Assembly (NCBI RefSeq): GCF_020866905.1
Contig: NZ_JAIVCC010000005.1
Span: 732,088 to 796,087 of the forward strand
From: Salinimicrobium sediminilitoris
GTDB taxonomy: Bacteria > Bacteroidota > Bacteroidia > Flavobacteriales > Flavobacteriaceae
Direction: 5' to 3'
DNA length: 64,000 nt
A program made the translations under genes and the position numbers. This document shows positions 55,511-63,850 of this stretch, one piece after another. The first letter of the stretch is position 1; each line of letters begins with the position of its first letter. The notes beneath the pieces were generated by a model, which worked only from the letters and a program-made list of their open reading frames with translations, was not told where the DNA came from and made no database searches.

Positions 55511-55853
55511 AAGATTCTGTAATCTGTTGTAAATTTAAGAATCTTCTTTGAATTATGGGAAGGGCCGTCATTAATGAGTTGTCAAAAAGGACTGATTTAC
55601 CGCATATTTTTCTTCTCTTACTTTGCGATGGGTCAATAATAATTAAATGATCAACCAGAATTTAATCTTCCCGCCTCCTAATTGCCTTCAAGATCTTAAA
55701 TTGGAACATCTTTTAAAAATTTCCGATAAGAAGATAGAGCCAGAAGGTTAAAAATTTGGGTTCTTAACTGGTTTTCAATTAACCCGATGCAATTAAAAGG
55801 TTATTTTTTTCCCCCGAAAAAAGTGAGCATCTTTGCAAAAATTTTGCAGTGGA
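55511..55853. other. 343-bp non-coding gap before the ABC-F gene
   Basis: No convincing gene was found. One short ORF (55647-55751, 34 codons, ATG start) lies in it but has no recognisable features and is probably chance. CATCTTTG at 55829 differs from TATCTTTG by one base and could be the -7 element of the ABC-F gene. No other structure was recognised. Confidence 0.4.
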
Positions 55854-57761
55854 ATGTTGAATATACACAACTTATCGGTCTCCTTTGGTGGAGAATATTT
55901 ATTTGAAGAGATCACCTTTAGGCTTGGCGCCGGTGACAGGGTGGGATTAATAGGAAAAAACGGGGCCGGAAAATCCACTATGCTCAAGATCCTTTCGGGG
56001 GAAATGGAACCCGATACCGGCCAAATTGCTGCCGACAAGGATCTAAAGATTGGTTTTCTTAAACAGGATATTGACTTCGTTGAGGGAAGAACTGTACTGG
56101 AAGAATCTTATGAAGCTTTTGAGGAAATAAAGGAACTGGAAAAGCGTCTTGAGGGAATTAATCATCAACTGGCAGAGCGTACTGACTATGAGAGTGACGA
56201 GTACCACCAGTTAATGGTAGATCTCAATGATGTGCAGCATCAATATGAGATCCATGGGGGCTATAGTTATCAGGGAGAAACCGAGAGGATCCTGCAGGGG
56301 CTTGGGTTTAAAAGAGAAGATTTCAACAAATTGACCAACACCTTTTCAGGGGGTTGGAGAATGAGAATAGAGCTGGCTAAGCTTCTGCTTCAGCAGAATG
56401 ATATTCTTTTGCTGGATGAGCCTACCAACCACCTCGATATCGAATCCATTATCTGGCTTGAAGGATTTTTAAATAATTATCCAGGTGCTGTAGTTATTGT
56501 TTCGCATGATAAGATGTTCCTGGACAATGTGACGAACAGAACGATTGAGATTTCATTGGGTAGGATCTATGATTTCAATAAACCATATTCCAAGTACCTG
56601 GTGCTTCGTAATGAATTAAGGGAGCAACAACTGGCTTCACAAAAAAATCAGGAAAAACAAATCCAGCAGACAGAGAAACTTATTGAGAAATTCCGTGCTA
56701 AAGCTTCCAAGGCAAGCATGGCCCAGTCTCTTATAAAAAAGCTTGACAAGATCGATCGTATTGAAGTCGACGAGGATGATAATTCGGTCATGAATTTAAA
56801 ATTCCCCGTTTCGGTAGTTCCGGGGAAGGTAGTTATCGAAGCACATCATATTTCCAAGAATTACGGGCATAAAACTGTACTTAAGAATATTGACCTGCTT
56901 ATTGAACGGGATTCAAAGACTGCTTTTGTGGGTCAAAACGGGCAGGGTAAGTCCACACTTGCTAAAATTATAGTTGGAGAGCTAGACCATAAAGGAGAGC
57001 TTAAGCTGGGACACAATGTTCAAATTGGATATTTTGCTCAGAATCAAGCCGAATACCTTGATGGCTCAAAAACTGTCCTGGACACGATGATAGATGCTGC
57101 TAATGAAAAGAACAGGTCAAAGGTGAGGGATATCCTGGGTTCCTTTTTATTTCGGGGGGATGAAGTCGATAAATATGTGAGGGTACTTTCGGGAGGAGAG
57201 AGGAACAGGTTGGCTTTGGCAAAAATGCTGCTTCAGCCCTTTAACGTTCTCGTGATGGATGAGCCAACAAACCACCTGGATATTAAATCAAAGAATGTTC
57301 TTAAAGATGCTTTAAAGAGTTTTGAAGGTACTTTGATCCTGGTTTCGCACGACAGGGATTTCCTGCAGGGGCTTACAAACAAGGTCTATGAATTTAAGGA
57401 TCATAAAATTAAAGAATACCTGGGAGATATAGATTATTACCTTGACCAGCGTAAACTGGTGGATATGCGGGAGGTTGAGAAGAGAGATGTTGAAAAGCAG
57501 GCACCTAAGGAAAGTAATAAAGATTCTTACGAGAACCAGAAAAAGCTAAAGTCCCTTAATAACAAATTGAGCAATATTGAAAGCAAGATCTCCCGTCTTG
57601 AAAAAGAAATAAAAGCGAAAGATGTTGAACTTGCTGCCAACTATGAGAAAAGCGTTGCTCAAAAAGACTTTTTAAATACCTATCAGGAAAAGAAAAAAGA
57701 ACTGTCCCAATTGATGAAAGATTGGGAGCAAGTGCAGCTCTCTATTGAAGAAAAAGGATAG
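55854..57761 (+). CDS. ABC-F family ATPase (Uup/YdiF type)
   Basis: This 635-aa protein has two ABC domains without membrane spans: Walker A GKNGAGKST (residues 34-42) and GQNGQGKST (~355), with signatures FSGGW and LSGGERNRLALAK. A C-terminal coiled coil (about 545-630) follows. ABC-F proteins act on ribosomes in translation or antibiotic protection. The ATG at 55854 is used (an in-frame TTG lies at 55833). It ends 2 bases before a small Cys-rich gene. Confidence 0.92.
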   Translation: MLNIHNLSVSFGGEYLFEEITFRLGAGDRVGLIGKNGAGKSTMLKILSGEMEPDTGQIAADKDLKIGFLKQDIDFVEGRTVLEESYEAFEEIKELEKRLEGINHQLAERTDYESDEYHQLMVDLNDVQHQYEIHGGYSYQGETERILQGLGFKREDFNKLTNTFSGGWRMRIELAKLLLQQNDILLLDEPTNHLDIESIIWLEGFLNNYPGAVVIVSHDKMFLDNVTNRTIEISLGRIYDFNKPYSKYLVLRNELREQQLASQKNQEKQIQQTEKLIEKFRAKASKASMAQSLIKKLDKIDRIEVDEDDNSVMNLKFPVSVVPGKVVIEAHHISKNYGHKTVLKNIDLLIERDSKTAFVGQNGQGKSTLAKIIVGELDHKGELKLGHNVQIGYFAQNQAEYLDGSKTVLDTMIDAANEKNRSKVRDILGSFLFRGDEVDKYVRVLSGGERNRLALAKMLLQPFNVLVMDEPTNHLDIKSKNVLKDALKSFEGTLILVSHDRDFLQGLTNKVYEFKDHKIKEYLGDIDYYLDQRKLVDMREVEKRDVEKQAPKESNKDSYENQKKLKSLNNKLSNIESKISRLEKEIKAKDVELAANYEKSVAQKDFLNTYQEKKKELSQLMKDWEQVQLSIEEKG

Positions 57762-57763
57762 CT

Positions 57764-57946
57764 ATGATTGAGCATTTCTTTCAATGTCCATATTGCTGGG
57801 AGGAAATTTCCATGCTTCTGGATCCCTCAATAAGGGAACAGAAATATATTGAAGATTGTGAGAATTGCTGTAACCCGATAGAAGTATCTGTTTCATTTGA
57901 AGATGGAGAATTAAACAGCTTTCAGGTAGCCGGAATTGATCAATAA
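57764..57946 (+). CDS. CPXCG-motif small cysteine-rich protein
   Basis: This 60-aa protein has C8-PY-C11 and C32-EN-C35, a zinc-ribbon arrangement matching the CPXCG family of short proteins. The function is unknown. It is 2 bases after the ABC-F gene and probably co-transcribed. Confidence 0.85.
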   Translation: MIEHFFQCPYCWEEISMLLDPSIREQKYIEDCENCCNPIEVSVSFEDGELNSFQVAGIDQ

Positions 57947-58021
57947 ACTTTATAAATTCAAAAATTTCAGGGGTTTATAAGATACTTTTTTTAAATTCGG
58001 AGACTGTACAAAAAACTGACT

Positions 58022-58375
58022 GTGGAAAAATCTTTTGAATTTGCTGAAAACGTTGTTGGCTTTATGGTCAATTCTGAAATTGATCAGGAGAAAATCGAGG
58101 AGATTTTAGCAGCAGTAAAACAAAGGATTAAGAAAATATCGCCTATTTGTCTGTACCTCGAGGACCAGAATGATGACGGTGCCTCTTTCGGAGGCTTTAT
58201 GGAAATTCTTTCTTTTCATTTTTCTCACTCAAAGGATCTCGATAAAATAGCAGTGGTTACAGACGATAAGTTGTTTCAAAAATCTATGGATTTTAAAGAT
58301 CTTATAGTTCCTGCCAAGGTTAAAACTTTTGACAGAAAGGAGCGAATGAAGGCTATGAATTGGGTGATGGAATAA
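58022..58375 (+). CDS. SpoIIAA-like (STAS/SEC14) protein
   Basis: This 117-aa soluble protein starts at GTG (58022). The sequence FGGFMEILSFHFSHSKDLDKIAVVTDDK and the C-terminal …AMNWVME resemble the SpoIIAA-like STAS/SEC14 family (PF11964), which binds small hydrophobic or nucleotide ligands. It is independent of the upstream unit by 75 bases. The family call is tentative. Confidence 0.75.
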   Translation: MEKSFEFAENVVGFMVNSEIDQEKIEEILAAVKQRIKKISPICLYLEDQNDDGASFGGFMEILSFHFSHSKDLDKIAVVTDDKLFQKSMDFKDLIVPAKVKTFDRKERMKAMNWVME

Positions 58376-58389
58376 TTTTCAAAAAAAGC

Positions 58390-58420
58390 TTTGGAGAAAT
58401 GAAAATTGACTGTATATTTG
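58390..58420 (+). promoter_or_regulatory. Promoter of the initiator tRNA gene
   Basis: TTTG (58390-58393), a 19-bp spacer and TATATTTG (58413-58420) match the consensus exactly. The tRNA begins 12 bases later. Confidence 0.8.
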
Positions 58421-58431
58421 CAGTCCAATAT

Positions 58432-58504
<73 letters not shown>

Positions 58505-58509
58505 CTAGC

Positions 58510-58550
58510 AAAGACAAGGCTTCACAGAAATGTGAAGCCTTGTCTTTTTT
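58510..58550 (+). terminator. Terminator of the initiator tRNA gene
   Basis: A 17-bp perfect stem (58510-58526 with 58531-58547, GAAA loop) is followed by a T-run. Confidence 0.95.
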
Positions 58551-58771
58551 CAATGGGGTACAGAATAAGTACAGAATAAGGGGATCAATCCTAAATATTG
58601 TTGCATGGGTTCGAGTCTTCCTTCTATTTACTTGCATTGGAAGCTCAGTAAGGAAAACGAAGGTGAAATGTTATTTATTAGTTTGAAAAACACCTTTGGA
58701 GAGTGAACCAATTTTTAAATATCAAAATGACATTTATCAGGTAATGTTGTTGTGATAAGCAGTACCTTAAT
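58551..58771 (+). other. Gap after the tRNA with a TACAGAATAAG tandem repeat and T-arm-like remnant
   Basis: TACAGAATAAG occurs twice in tandem (58559-58580). GGTTCGAGTC at 58608-58617 copies ten bases of the tRNA T arm (58483-58492), so the region may hold an attachment-site remnant. A 33-codon ORF (58605-58706) runs through it, with no recognised relative. No gene is supported here. Confidence 0.4.
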
Positions 58772-59113
58772 ATGGCATTAAATTTATTGGGTATGAGAGT
58801 TTTAAACAGGACGACCAGGATAATTTATTGGGGATTGATTATTTTGTCCTTTGTTGTTGGTTATGTGGTGTATCTTTTCCTATCCGATAACTGTAACCTT
58901 CAGTTTTTAGTATTGTTTTCTGGTCTCCCATTTTGGTTCTTTATAACAGGTGTGTTTGGGTTGCTATGGCCAAGGATAAAACCCGAAGGGGAATCTAATT
59001 ACATTATTCACGCTTTGGTAATAGGAATAATTTTTTTTCTCCTATTTGTCATTCACACCTGGCTGATTTTACCACTTCTCTGTCCTGAATTTAAAGAATG
59101 TCTTCTATCATAG
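58772..59113 (+). CDS. Small orphan membrane protein
   Basis: This 113-aa protein has four hydrophobic segments (about residues 17-36, 42-62, 79-100 and a weaker one), WPRIKPEGES on a loop and two Cys near the C-terminus. No family is recognised. An alternative ATG lies 21 bases downstream. It stands alone in the orphan stretch after the tRNA and ends before a hairpin. Confidence 0.6.
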   Translation: MALNLLGMRVLNRTTRIIYWGLIILSFVVGYVVYLFLSDNCNLQFLVLFSGLPFWFFITGVFGLLWPRIKPEGESNYIIHALVIGIIFFLLFVIHTWLILPLLCPEFKECLLS

Positions 59114-59160
59114 CCTTTAAGCTATTCATAGTGATAAAATTTACTCGATACTGGCTAAAC

Positions 59161-59187
59161 CACCTTTTTTCAAGGTGTTTTTTTGTT
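59161..59187 (+). terminator. Terminator after the orphan membrane protein
   Basis: A 6-bp stem CACCTT/AAGGTG with a 5-base loop is followed by seven T. Confidence 0.6.
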
Positions 59188-59241
59188 TAAATTTTTTTCC
59201 CTGAAAAAGCCTATCTTAAACTTTTATAAAACGTCTATACA

Positions 59242-59685
59242 ATGAAAAGTTTAATAAGTGTTCTATTTATCATGGTGTTATTGTCGGGCTGTACTTCGTC
59301 TGATGAAGGTATTCTTTGTGAAACGGGTCCTGTAGGATTAACTTTTGAAGTCATTGATGAAGCTACAGGGGAGAATCTGTTCGAAGACGAATTCAATCCA
59401 AATCAACTCCAAATAGAAAATAATGAAGAGGAAAGAGTAGACGTCCGTTTTGAGACTGAGCGAAATGTCTTTAATGTCCTTTTGGGCTGGGAGTCCAAAT
59501 CTGATACCTATACCGTTACCATCGCTGAAGAAATAGAATTTACTTTTGCATTCACCCTGGAAGAATCGAGTAGTGGAGGTTGTACTTCTACTAAGCTTAC
59601 AGCATTAGAAATAACAGGTGCCACTTATGAAATACAGGAAACAAGTGATGTAACGACCATTTTTGTGAGCAGTACAGCTGAGTAA
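59242..59685 (+). CDS. Orphan lipoprotein
   Basis: This 147-aa protein has a lipobox ending LLSGCTS (C17). The rest is polar and beta-rich with a cysteine pair (C31-like GILCE and GGCTS). It resembles no family I recognise, though many Flavobacteriaceae carry short, unrelated lipoproteins. It has its own start after a terminator, so it is monocistronic. Confidence 0.7.
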   Translation: MKSLISVLFIMVLLSGCTSSDEGILCETGPVGLTFEVIDEATGENLFEDEFNPNQLQIENNEEERVDVRFETERNVFNVLLGWESKSDTYTVTIAEEIEFTFAFTLEESSSGGCTSTKLTALEITGATYEIQETSDVTTIFVSSTAE

Positions 59686-59797
59686 AAATTTCCTTTCACA
59701 GCTTAGTTTATCCGATTCCTTAAGATACCCAGTGAAAACCGTCCAAAAAAAAATTCATCTGTAGATCGAGCGATGTTTTTTTAACATAACTATGTAT

Positions 59798-59805
59798 TAC
59801 ATTTG
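59798..59805 (+). promoter_or_regulatory. -7 element (TACATTTG) before the orphan secreted protein gene
   Basis: TACATTTG fits TAnnTTTG and ends 3 bases before the ATG at 59809. If used, either the mRNA is leaderless or a later in-frame ATG (59815 or 59833) is the start. No clear -33 element. Confidence 0.35.
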
Positions 59806-59808
59806 ATC

Positions 59809-60174
59809 ATGAAAATGCTGAAAACATCTTTTATGAATTTGAGAGTAAAGCTCTTCTTGCTAATGCTTCTTGGTAGCACCTGCTCTCTTTTTTCGGCCAG
59901 TTCAGACCTTCCTGTTAATCAGGTACAGGAAAAGGAGCAGAAGGCAGAAAGCTATGACCTGATAGGTGAGCAGATCACTTCTTTGTTTGATTCTATACTC
60001 CCTACCCACAAAAACCTCCTTTTTTCAAGCGGTGGTTATAGTACAGGAAGTGATTTTGAAGCTCATATCCTTAACCATACTTTTACTTCCCTTAATTACA
60101 TTAAGCGCTCCCGTTACATTATTCCTGGTTTGGGAGTAAAGGAAGTAATTTTCCCGTTTCATATTTTTCTCTAG
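59809..60174 (+). CDS. Orphan exported protein
   Basis: This protein has about 121 aa from the ATG at 59809, but ATGs at 59815 and 59833 are equally possible. A signal-like helix (LRVKLFLLMLLGSTCSLFSA) precedes a ~90-residue exported part with no cysteine pairs. No family is recognised. The last ~20 residues are hydrophobic (IPGLGVKEVIFPFHIFL). Confidence 0.55.
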   Translation: MKMLKTSFMNLRVKLFLLMLLGSTCSLFSASSDLPVNQVQEKEQKAESYDLIGEQITSLFDSILPTHKNLLFSSGGYSTGSDFEAHILNHTFTSLNYIKRSRYIIPGLGVKEVIFPFHIFL

Positions 60175-60175
60175 G

Positions 60176-60264
60176 GTTTCAGTCCAAAAATTTGTGTATT
60201 GGTGCTTAGTACCATCACTTGTGTCGTCCTTTTAGAATAGACACTAAAATTTGTTACCTGAAAC
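60176..60264. repeat. Imperfect inverted repeat with ~45-bp loop
   Basis: GTTTCAG plus AAAAATTTGTGT (60176-60197) faces ACACTAAAATTTG plus CTGAAAC (60241-60264). A short inner hairpin TGGT…ACCA lies in the loop. It spans the gap between two orphan genes and could be a folded leader or a small repeat element. Confidence 0.4.
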
Positions 60265-60281
60265 TTAATGATTAAACTTAT

Positions 60282-60785
60282 ATGAAACTTGATATATTGA
60301 TTGTGGATTTTGCCATGCTGGCATTAGTGTTTGTACCATATCTTATTTTTATCCTTATCGGGAAAAGAGAAGAACGTAATTTGAAAAATACATTTTTAGA
60401 AGAGACCCGGAAACTTCGTCTTCGGCTTGACGAGAAGGATAAGTGGAATAATAATATAATAGGATTGGATAAAGAAAAAACAACTCTTCTACTGGTACAA
60501 AAGAGAAGAACCGGATTGTTGACAGAAGTTATAGACCTTCGGGAAGTGCGGGCATGTGAAGTGCTCCAGGAGGTGCAGACTGTAAGAATTGAACAAAGGA
60601 ACGAACAGATCCTTCAAAAGATAGATCTGCAGTTGAAGTTGTATGACGGTTCCTTCAGAATCATAAGATTGTACGACTGTGAAGAGACTTACACTCAGGA
60701 TTATGAGTTGAAACATGCAGAGAAATGGAATAACACAATAAATTCCTTAATAGTTTTTCGCCCTACCATTAATTCTGCAGCATAG
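60282..60785 (+). CDS. Membrane-anchored protein of unknown function
   Basis: This 167-aa protein has one N-terminal helix (about residues 8-26) with a basic RRE flank and a cytoplasmic domain rich in beta strands (EKTTLLLVQKRR … KLYDGSFRIIRLYD). I recall similar short proteins in other Flavobacteriaceae, but none with a known function. It ends before a G:C-rich hairpin at 60799. Confidence 0.65.
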   Translation: MKLDILIVDFAMLALVFVPYLIFILIGKREERNLKNTFLEETRKLRLRLDEKDKWNNNIIGLDKEKTTLLLVQKRRTGLLTEVIDLREVRACEVLQEVQTVRIEQRNEQILQKIDLQLKLYDGSFRIIRLYDCEETYTQDYELKHAEKWNNTINSLIVFRPTINSAA

Positions 60786-60798
60786 CCGCAAAAAATCC

Positions 60799-60828
60799 GG
60801 GAAGAGACAATCTTCACTGTCTCTTCCC
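60799..60828 (+). terminator. Hairpin after the orphan gene cluster
   Basis: An 11-bp stem GGGAAGAGACA/TGTCTCTTCCC encloses an 8-base loop. The T-run is interrupted, so termination efficiency is uncertain. Confidence 0.6.
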
Positions 60829-60880
60829 AAATTCCCCTTTTTCCTTTATTCATTTTAACTAAATATTTTTCTCATATTTA

Positions 60881-61837
60881 ATGATACTTCAAAGTTTACT
60901 TCTCATTGCCGGTCTCTTATTGTTGATCAAAGGTGCCGGTTGGCTTGTGGAAAATTCCTCTGCCTTCGCCCGTAAGAAAAAGATATCCGATCTTGCCATT
61001 GGTCTTACCATAGTGGCTTTTGGAACTTCGGCCCCCGAGTTGGTGGTGAATGCCGTTGCGGCCTATCAGGGGCACGAGGAGATTGTTTTTGCCAACGTGA
61101 TAGGAAGTAATAATTTCAACCTTCTCTTTATTCTGGGAGTGGCAGGATTGATCTCTCCTTTATTGGTACAGCAAACTACTGTGTGGAAAGAGATTCCAAT
61201 TTCCTTACTTGCTGCAGTAGTGCTTTTTTTTCTGGTCAATAATTTTTTTGTAGATCAGGAAGGTTCTTTGAGCAGGTGGGACGCTTTGGTTCTGATTTCA
61301 TTCTTTCTGGCTTTTCTTTTTTATGTCTATAAGCAATTAAAAGATGTCCCTTCAGCCTCTCCGGGTTTAGAAAAGGAAAAGTCAAATACCAGAATCTTCG
61401 GGTTTATTATTCTTGGACTTGCAGGTTTAATCCTGGGAGGAAGGCTGGTGGTTGAAAGTGCTATGCAAATTGCTGGAACTCTTGGGGTGAGTGAAAAGAT
61501 CATTGGTATTACCATTGTTGCCGCCGGTACTTCTTTGCCCGAGTTAGCAACTTCTGTTATTGCGGCCTTTAAGAAGAACAATGATATTGCAGTAGGTAAC
61601 ATTATTGGCTCCAACATTTTTAATATTTTCTTCATTCTGGGATTAAGTGCTCTGGTAAGACCTATTGGATACAATGCCGTTTTTAACAACGACTTGTTTC
61701 TCCTGTTTGGAGGAACGGCTCTTTTGTTTCTATTCATGTTTCTTGGTGGAAAGAGAAGGCTCGAAAGATGGGAAGCAGGTGTTTTGCTCCTGATTTATCT
61801 GGTCTACACCACCTACCTTGTTCTTAAAGAGATATGA
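60881..61837 (+). CDS. Calcium/sodium antiporter (CaCA family, YrbG-like)
   Basis: This 318-aa protein has ten helices and the two alpha repeats of the family: VAFGTSAPELVVNAVAA with NVIGSNNFNLLF, and VAAGTSLPELATSVIAA with NIIGSNIFNIFF. The acidic residues of both GTSxPE motifs are present. It exchanges calcium for sodium or protons across the inner membrane. It is 46 bases before the symporter gene. Confidence 0.93.
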   Translation: MILQSLLLIAGLLLLIKGAGWLVENSSAFARKKKISDLAIGLTIVAFGTSAPELVVNAVAAYQGHEEIVFANVIGSNNFNLLFILGVAGLISPLLVQQTTVWKEIPISLLAAVVLFFLVNNFFVDQEGSLSRWDALVLISFFLAFLFYVYKQLKDVPSASPGLEKEKSNTRIFGFIILGLAGLILGGRLVVESAMQIAGTLGVSEKIIGITIVAAGTSLPELATSVIAAFKKNNDIAVGNIIGSNIFNIFFILGLSALVRPIGYNAVFNNDLFLLFGGTALLFLFMFLGGKRRLERWEAGVLLLIYLVYTTYLVLKEI

Positions 61838-61883
61838 AATCTGTGGATAAGGCAGGTCTTTAATATAAACAACTTCTGAAGTC

Positions 61884-63188
61884 ATGGATAAAAAAAATAT
61901 CCCAATGCACTGGAAGATTCTTATTGGAATGAGTCTGGGTGTATTTCTGGGTCTGGCGTTGGCGCAGTTTGAATGGGGTCCCTCTTTTGTCCGGGATTGG
62001 ATTAAACCTTTCGGTAGTATATTTATAAATGCACTGAAGCTAATTGCTGTTCCTCTAATCCTGGCTTCGCTGATCAAAGGTGTCTCCGATCTGAAAGACC
62101 TTTCTAACCTTTCAAAAATGGGATTCCGAACGGTCTTTACTTTTGTTCTCACCACTATAGTGGCAGTTTGTATAGGTCTTCTTCTGGTAAACCTCATTAA
62201 ACCCGGTGCTTCGATTTCTGAAGAGACAAGACTGGACCTCCTTTCAAGTTATGAAACCGAGGCTTCTACAAATATTTCTAAAGCTGTTGTACAGCAGGAG
62301 ACCGGTCCGCTCCAGGGAATAGTGGATATAGTGCCCGAAAATTTTATGGGAGCAGCTGCAGATAACAGAAATATGCTTCAGGTGATCTTCTTTGCCCTAA
62401 TGGTAGGAGTGGGATTAATTCTTATTCCCGGGGATACGGCAAAACCGGTTAAGGAATTCTTTGATGGTTTCAACGAGGTAATTCTTAAAATGATCGATAT
62501 CATCATGATGGCTGCGCCTGTTGGTGTTTTTGCTCTCTTGGCGACTCTGGTGATTGATTCCCCCAGCCTTGACCTATTTGCCGCCCTTGGTATGTATGCC
62601 TTCACTGTTATTCTTGGATTGCTCTTAATGATTGGCGTGTATGGCTTAATGGTTTATTTCTTTACCCGAAGATCCCCACTTTCTTTTTTTAAGGGAATAG
62701 CTCCTGCTCAATTACTGGCCTTCTCGACAAGTTCCAGTGCTGCAACTCTTCCTGTAACTATGGAAAGGGTAACCGAACACCTGGGGGTGCCAAAAGAAAT
62801 AGCAAGTTTTGTTCTTCCGGTTGGGGCGACCATAAACATGGATGGTACCAGTCTCTACCAGGCAGTAGCAGCAGTCTTTATAGCTCAGGCATTTGGACTC
62901 GATCTATCTTTGGGAACTCAATTAGGAATTATTCTAACTGCTACGCTTGCCTCAATAGGATCGGCAGCAGTACCGGGAGCAGGAATGGTAATGCTGGTAA
63001 TAGTTCTTGCTCAGGCAGGAATACCCGAGGCAGGATTGGCTTTGATCTTTGGAATTGACAGGCCTTTGGATATGTGCAGGACCGTTGTGAATGTCTCCGG
63101 AGATGCCGCAGTTTCCAGCTTAGTGGCAAAAGCTGTTGTTTCCAGGGGAAAATTTGCTACAGCCGAACTGGAGGAAGTGCAGGTTTAA
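61884..63188 (+). CDS. Dicarboxylate/amino acid:cation symporter (DAACS, GltP/DctA family)
   Basis: This 434-aa transporter has the family signatures SSSAATLPVTMERV (hairpin 1), INMDGTSLYQAVAAVF (helix 7) and GIDRPLDMCRTVVNVSGDA (helix 8). It couples glutamate, aspartate or C4-dicarboxylate uptake to sodium or protons. Its stop overlaps the convergent next gene by 4 bases. Confidence 0.93.
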   Translation: MDKKNIPMHWKILIGMSLGVFLGLALAQFEWGPSFVRDWIKPFGSIFINALKLIAVPLILASLIKGVSDLKDLSNLSKMGFRTVFTFVLTTIVAVCIGLLLVNLIKPGASISEETRLDLLSSYETEASTNISKAVVQQETGPLQGIVDIVPENFMGAAADNRNMLQVIFFALMVGVGLILIPGDTAKPVKEFFDGFNEVILKMIDIIMMAAPVGVFALLATLVIDSPSLDLFAALGMYAFTVILGLLLMIGVYGLMVYFFTRRSPLSFFKGIAPAQLLAFSTSSSAATLPVTMERVTEHLGVPKEIASFVLPVGATINMDGTSLYQAVAAVFIAQAFGLDLSLGTQLGIILTATLASIGSAAVPGAGMVMLVIVLAQAGIPEAGLALIFGIDRPLDMCRTVVNVSGDAAVSSLVAKAVVSRGKFATAELEEVQV

Positions 63189-63850
63189 CCTTTTGGAGAG
63201 AATAGGGAATTCATTTCCAGGTCTGCGTAGTTAATACTCCTGTCTTTTGAAAGAACTACCTCTCCCTGTTTATTTGTAGGAAAACCCGGATCAATATGAC
63301 GGTCTATAATCACAGAATTCTGATTGGTGATCACCCAAAAGGATTTGATCGTTCCATTTCCCGGTTTCCTGAGCCAGATATATTGATGCCATTTTTTTCT
63401 GTTTGCCTCATACTCAAGCTGAACAGCTGCTTCTTTGCCTGGCAATGGTATTTCAAAGGCTGAGGGATTATGAGGTTTTAGAGTTCCAAGATCTGTGAAT
63501 TTTCCATTCTGGCTGGATGCTGAATCCTCAGAGAAAGAATAGTCATAATGAACCTTTCTTCTTACTTTGAGATTTTGAATAGGATCTTTTCCATTGAGGG
63601 TGATGAGTACCATGGCAATAGAATCCTGCGTCTTTGAAATAATATTTGCCTGGGGATAACTATAGACACCCCGGGATCTAAGCTCTTCTGAAAGCTGCTG
63701 ATTCTTGTTTTCGAGGATTGTAATTTCTTCAAGTCTTTTCTTCAGTTGATCTTCGGCGTTGATACTTCCTTTTTTCATGCCCAGGAGAAAAGCAGCTGCC
63801 GCTAATCCTAAAAGGATTATAGCCCAAACAAAGTCTGAATTTATCTTCAT
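63185..63850 (-). CDS. Membrane-anchored coiled-coil protein of unknown function
   Basis: This 221-aa protein has one N-terminal helix (residues 8-25), a short coiled coil (about 30-60) and a beta-rich C-terminal half (VRRKVHYDYSFSED, DLGTLKPHNPSAFEIPLPGKEA). The topology suggests a periplasmic domain held at the inner membrane. No family is recognised. It is convergent with the symporter gene, sharing 4 bases. The 150 bases upstream to the window edge (63851-64000) show no gene. Confidence 0.65.
   Translation of the reverse strand: MKINSDFVWAIILLGLAAAAFLLGMKKGSINAEDQLKKRLEEITILENKNQQLSEELRSRGVYSYPQANIISKTQDSIAMVLITLNGKDPIQNLKVRRKVHYDYSFSEDSASSQNGKFTDLGTLKPHNPSAFEIPLPGKEAAVQLEYEANRKKWHQYIWLRKPGNGTIKSFWVITNQNSVIIDRHIDPGFPTNKQGEVVLSKDRSINYADLEMNSLFSPKG

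Noticed and set aside
55647-55751. 34-codon ORF before the ABC-F gene
   Set aside because: It has no signal, no motif and no promoter match; length is within chance for this base composition.
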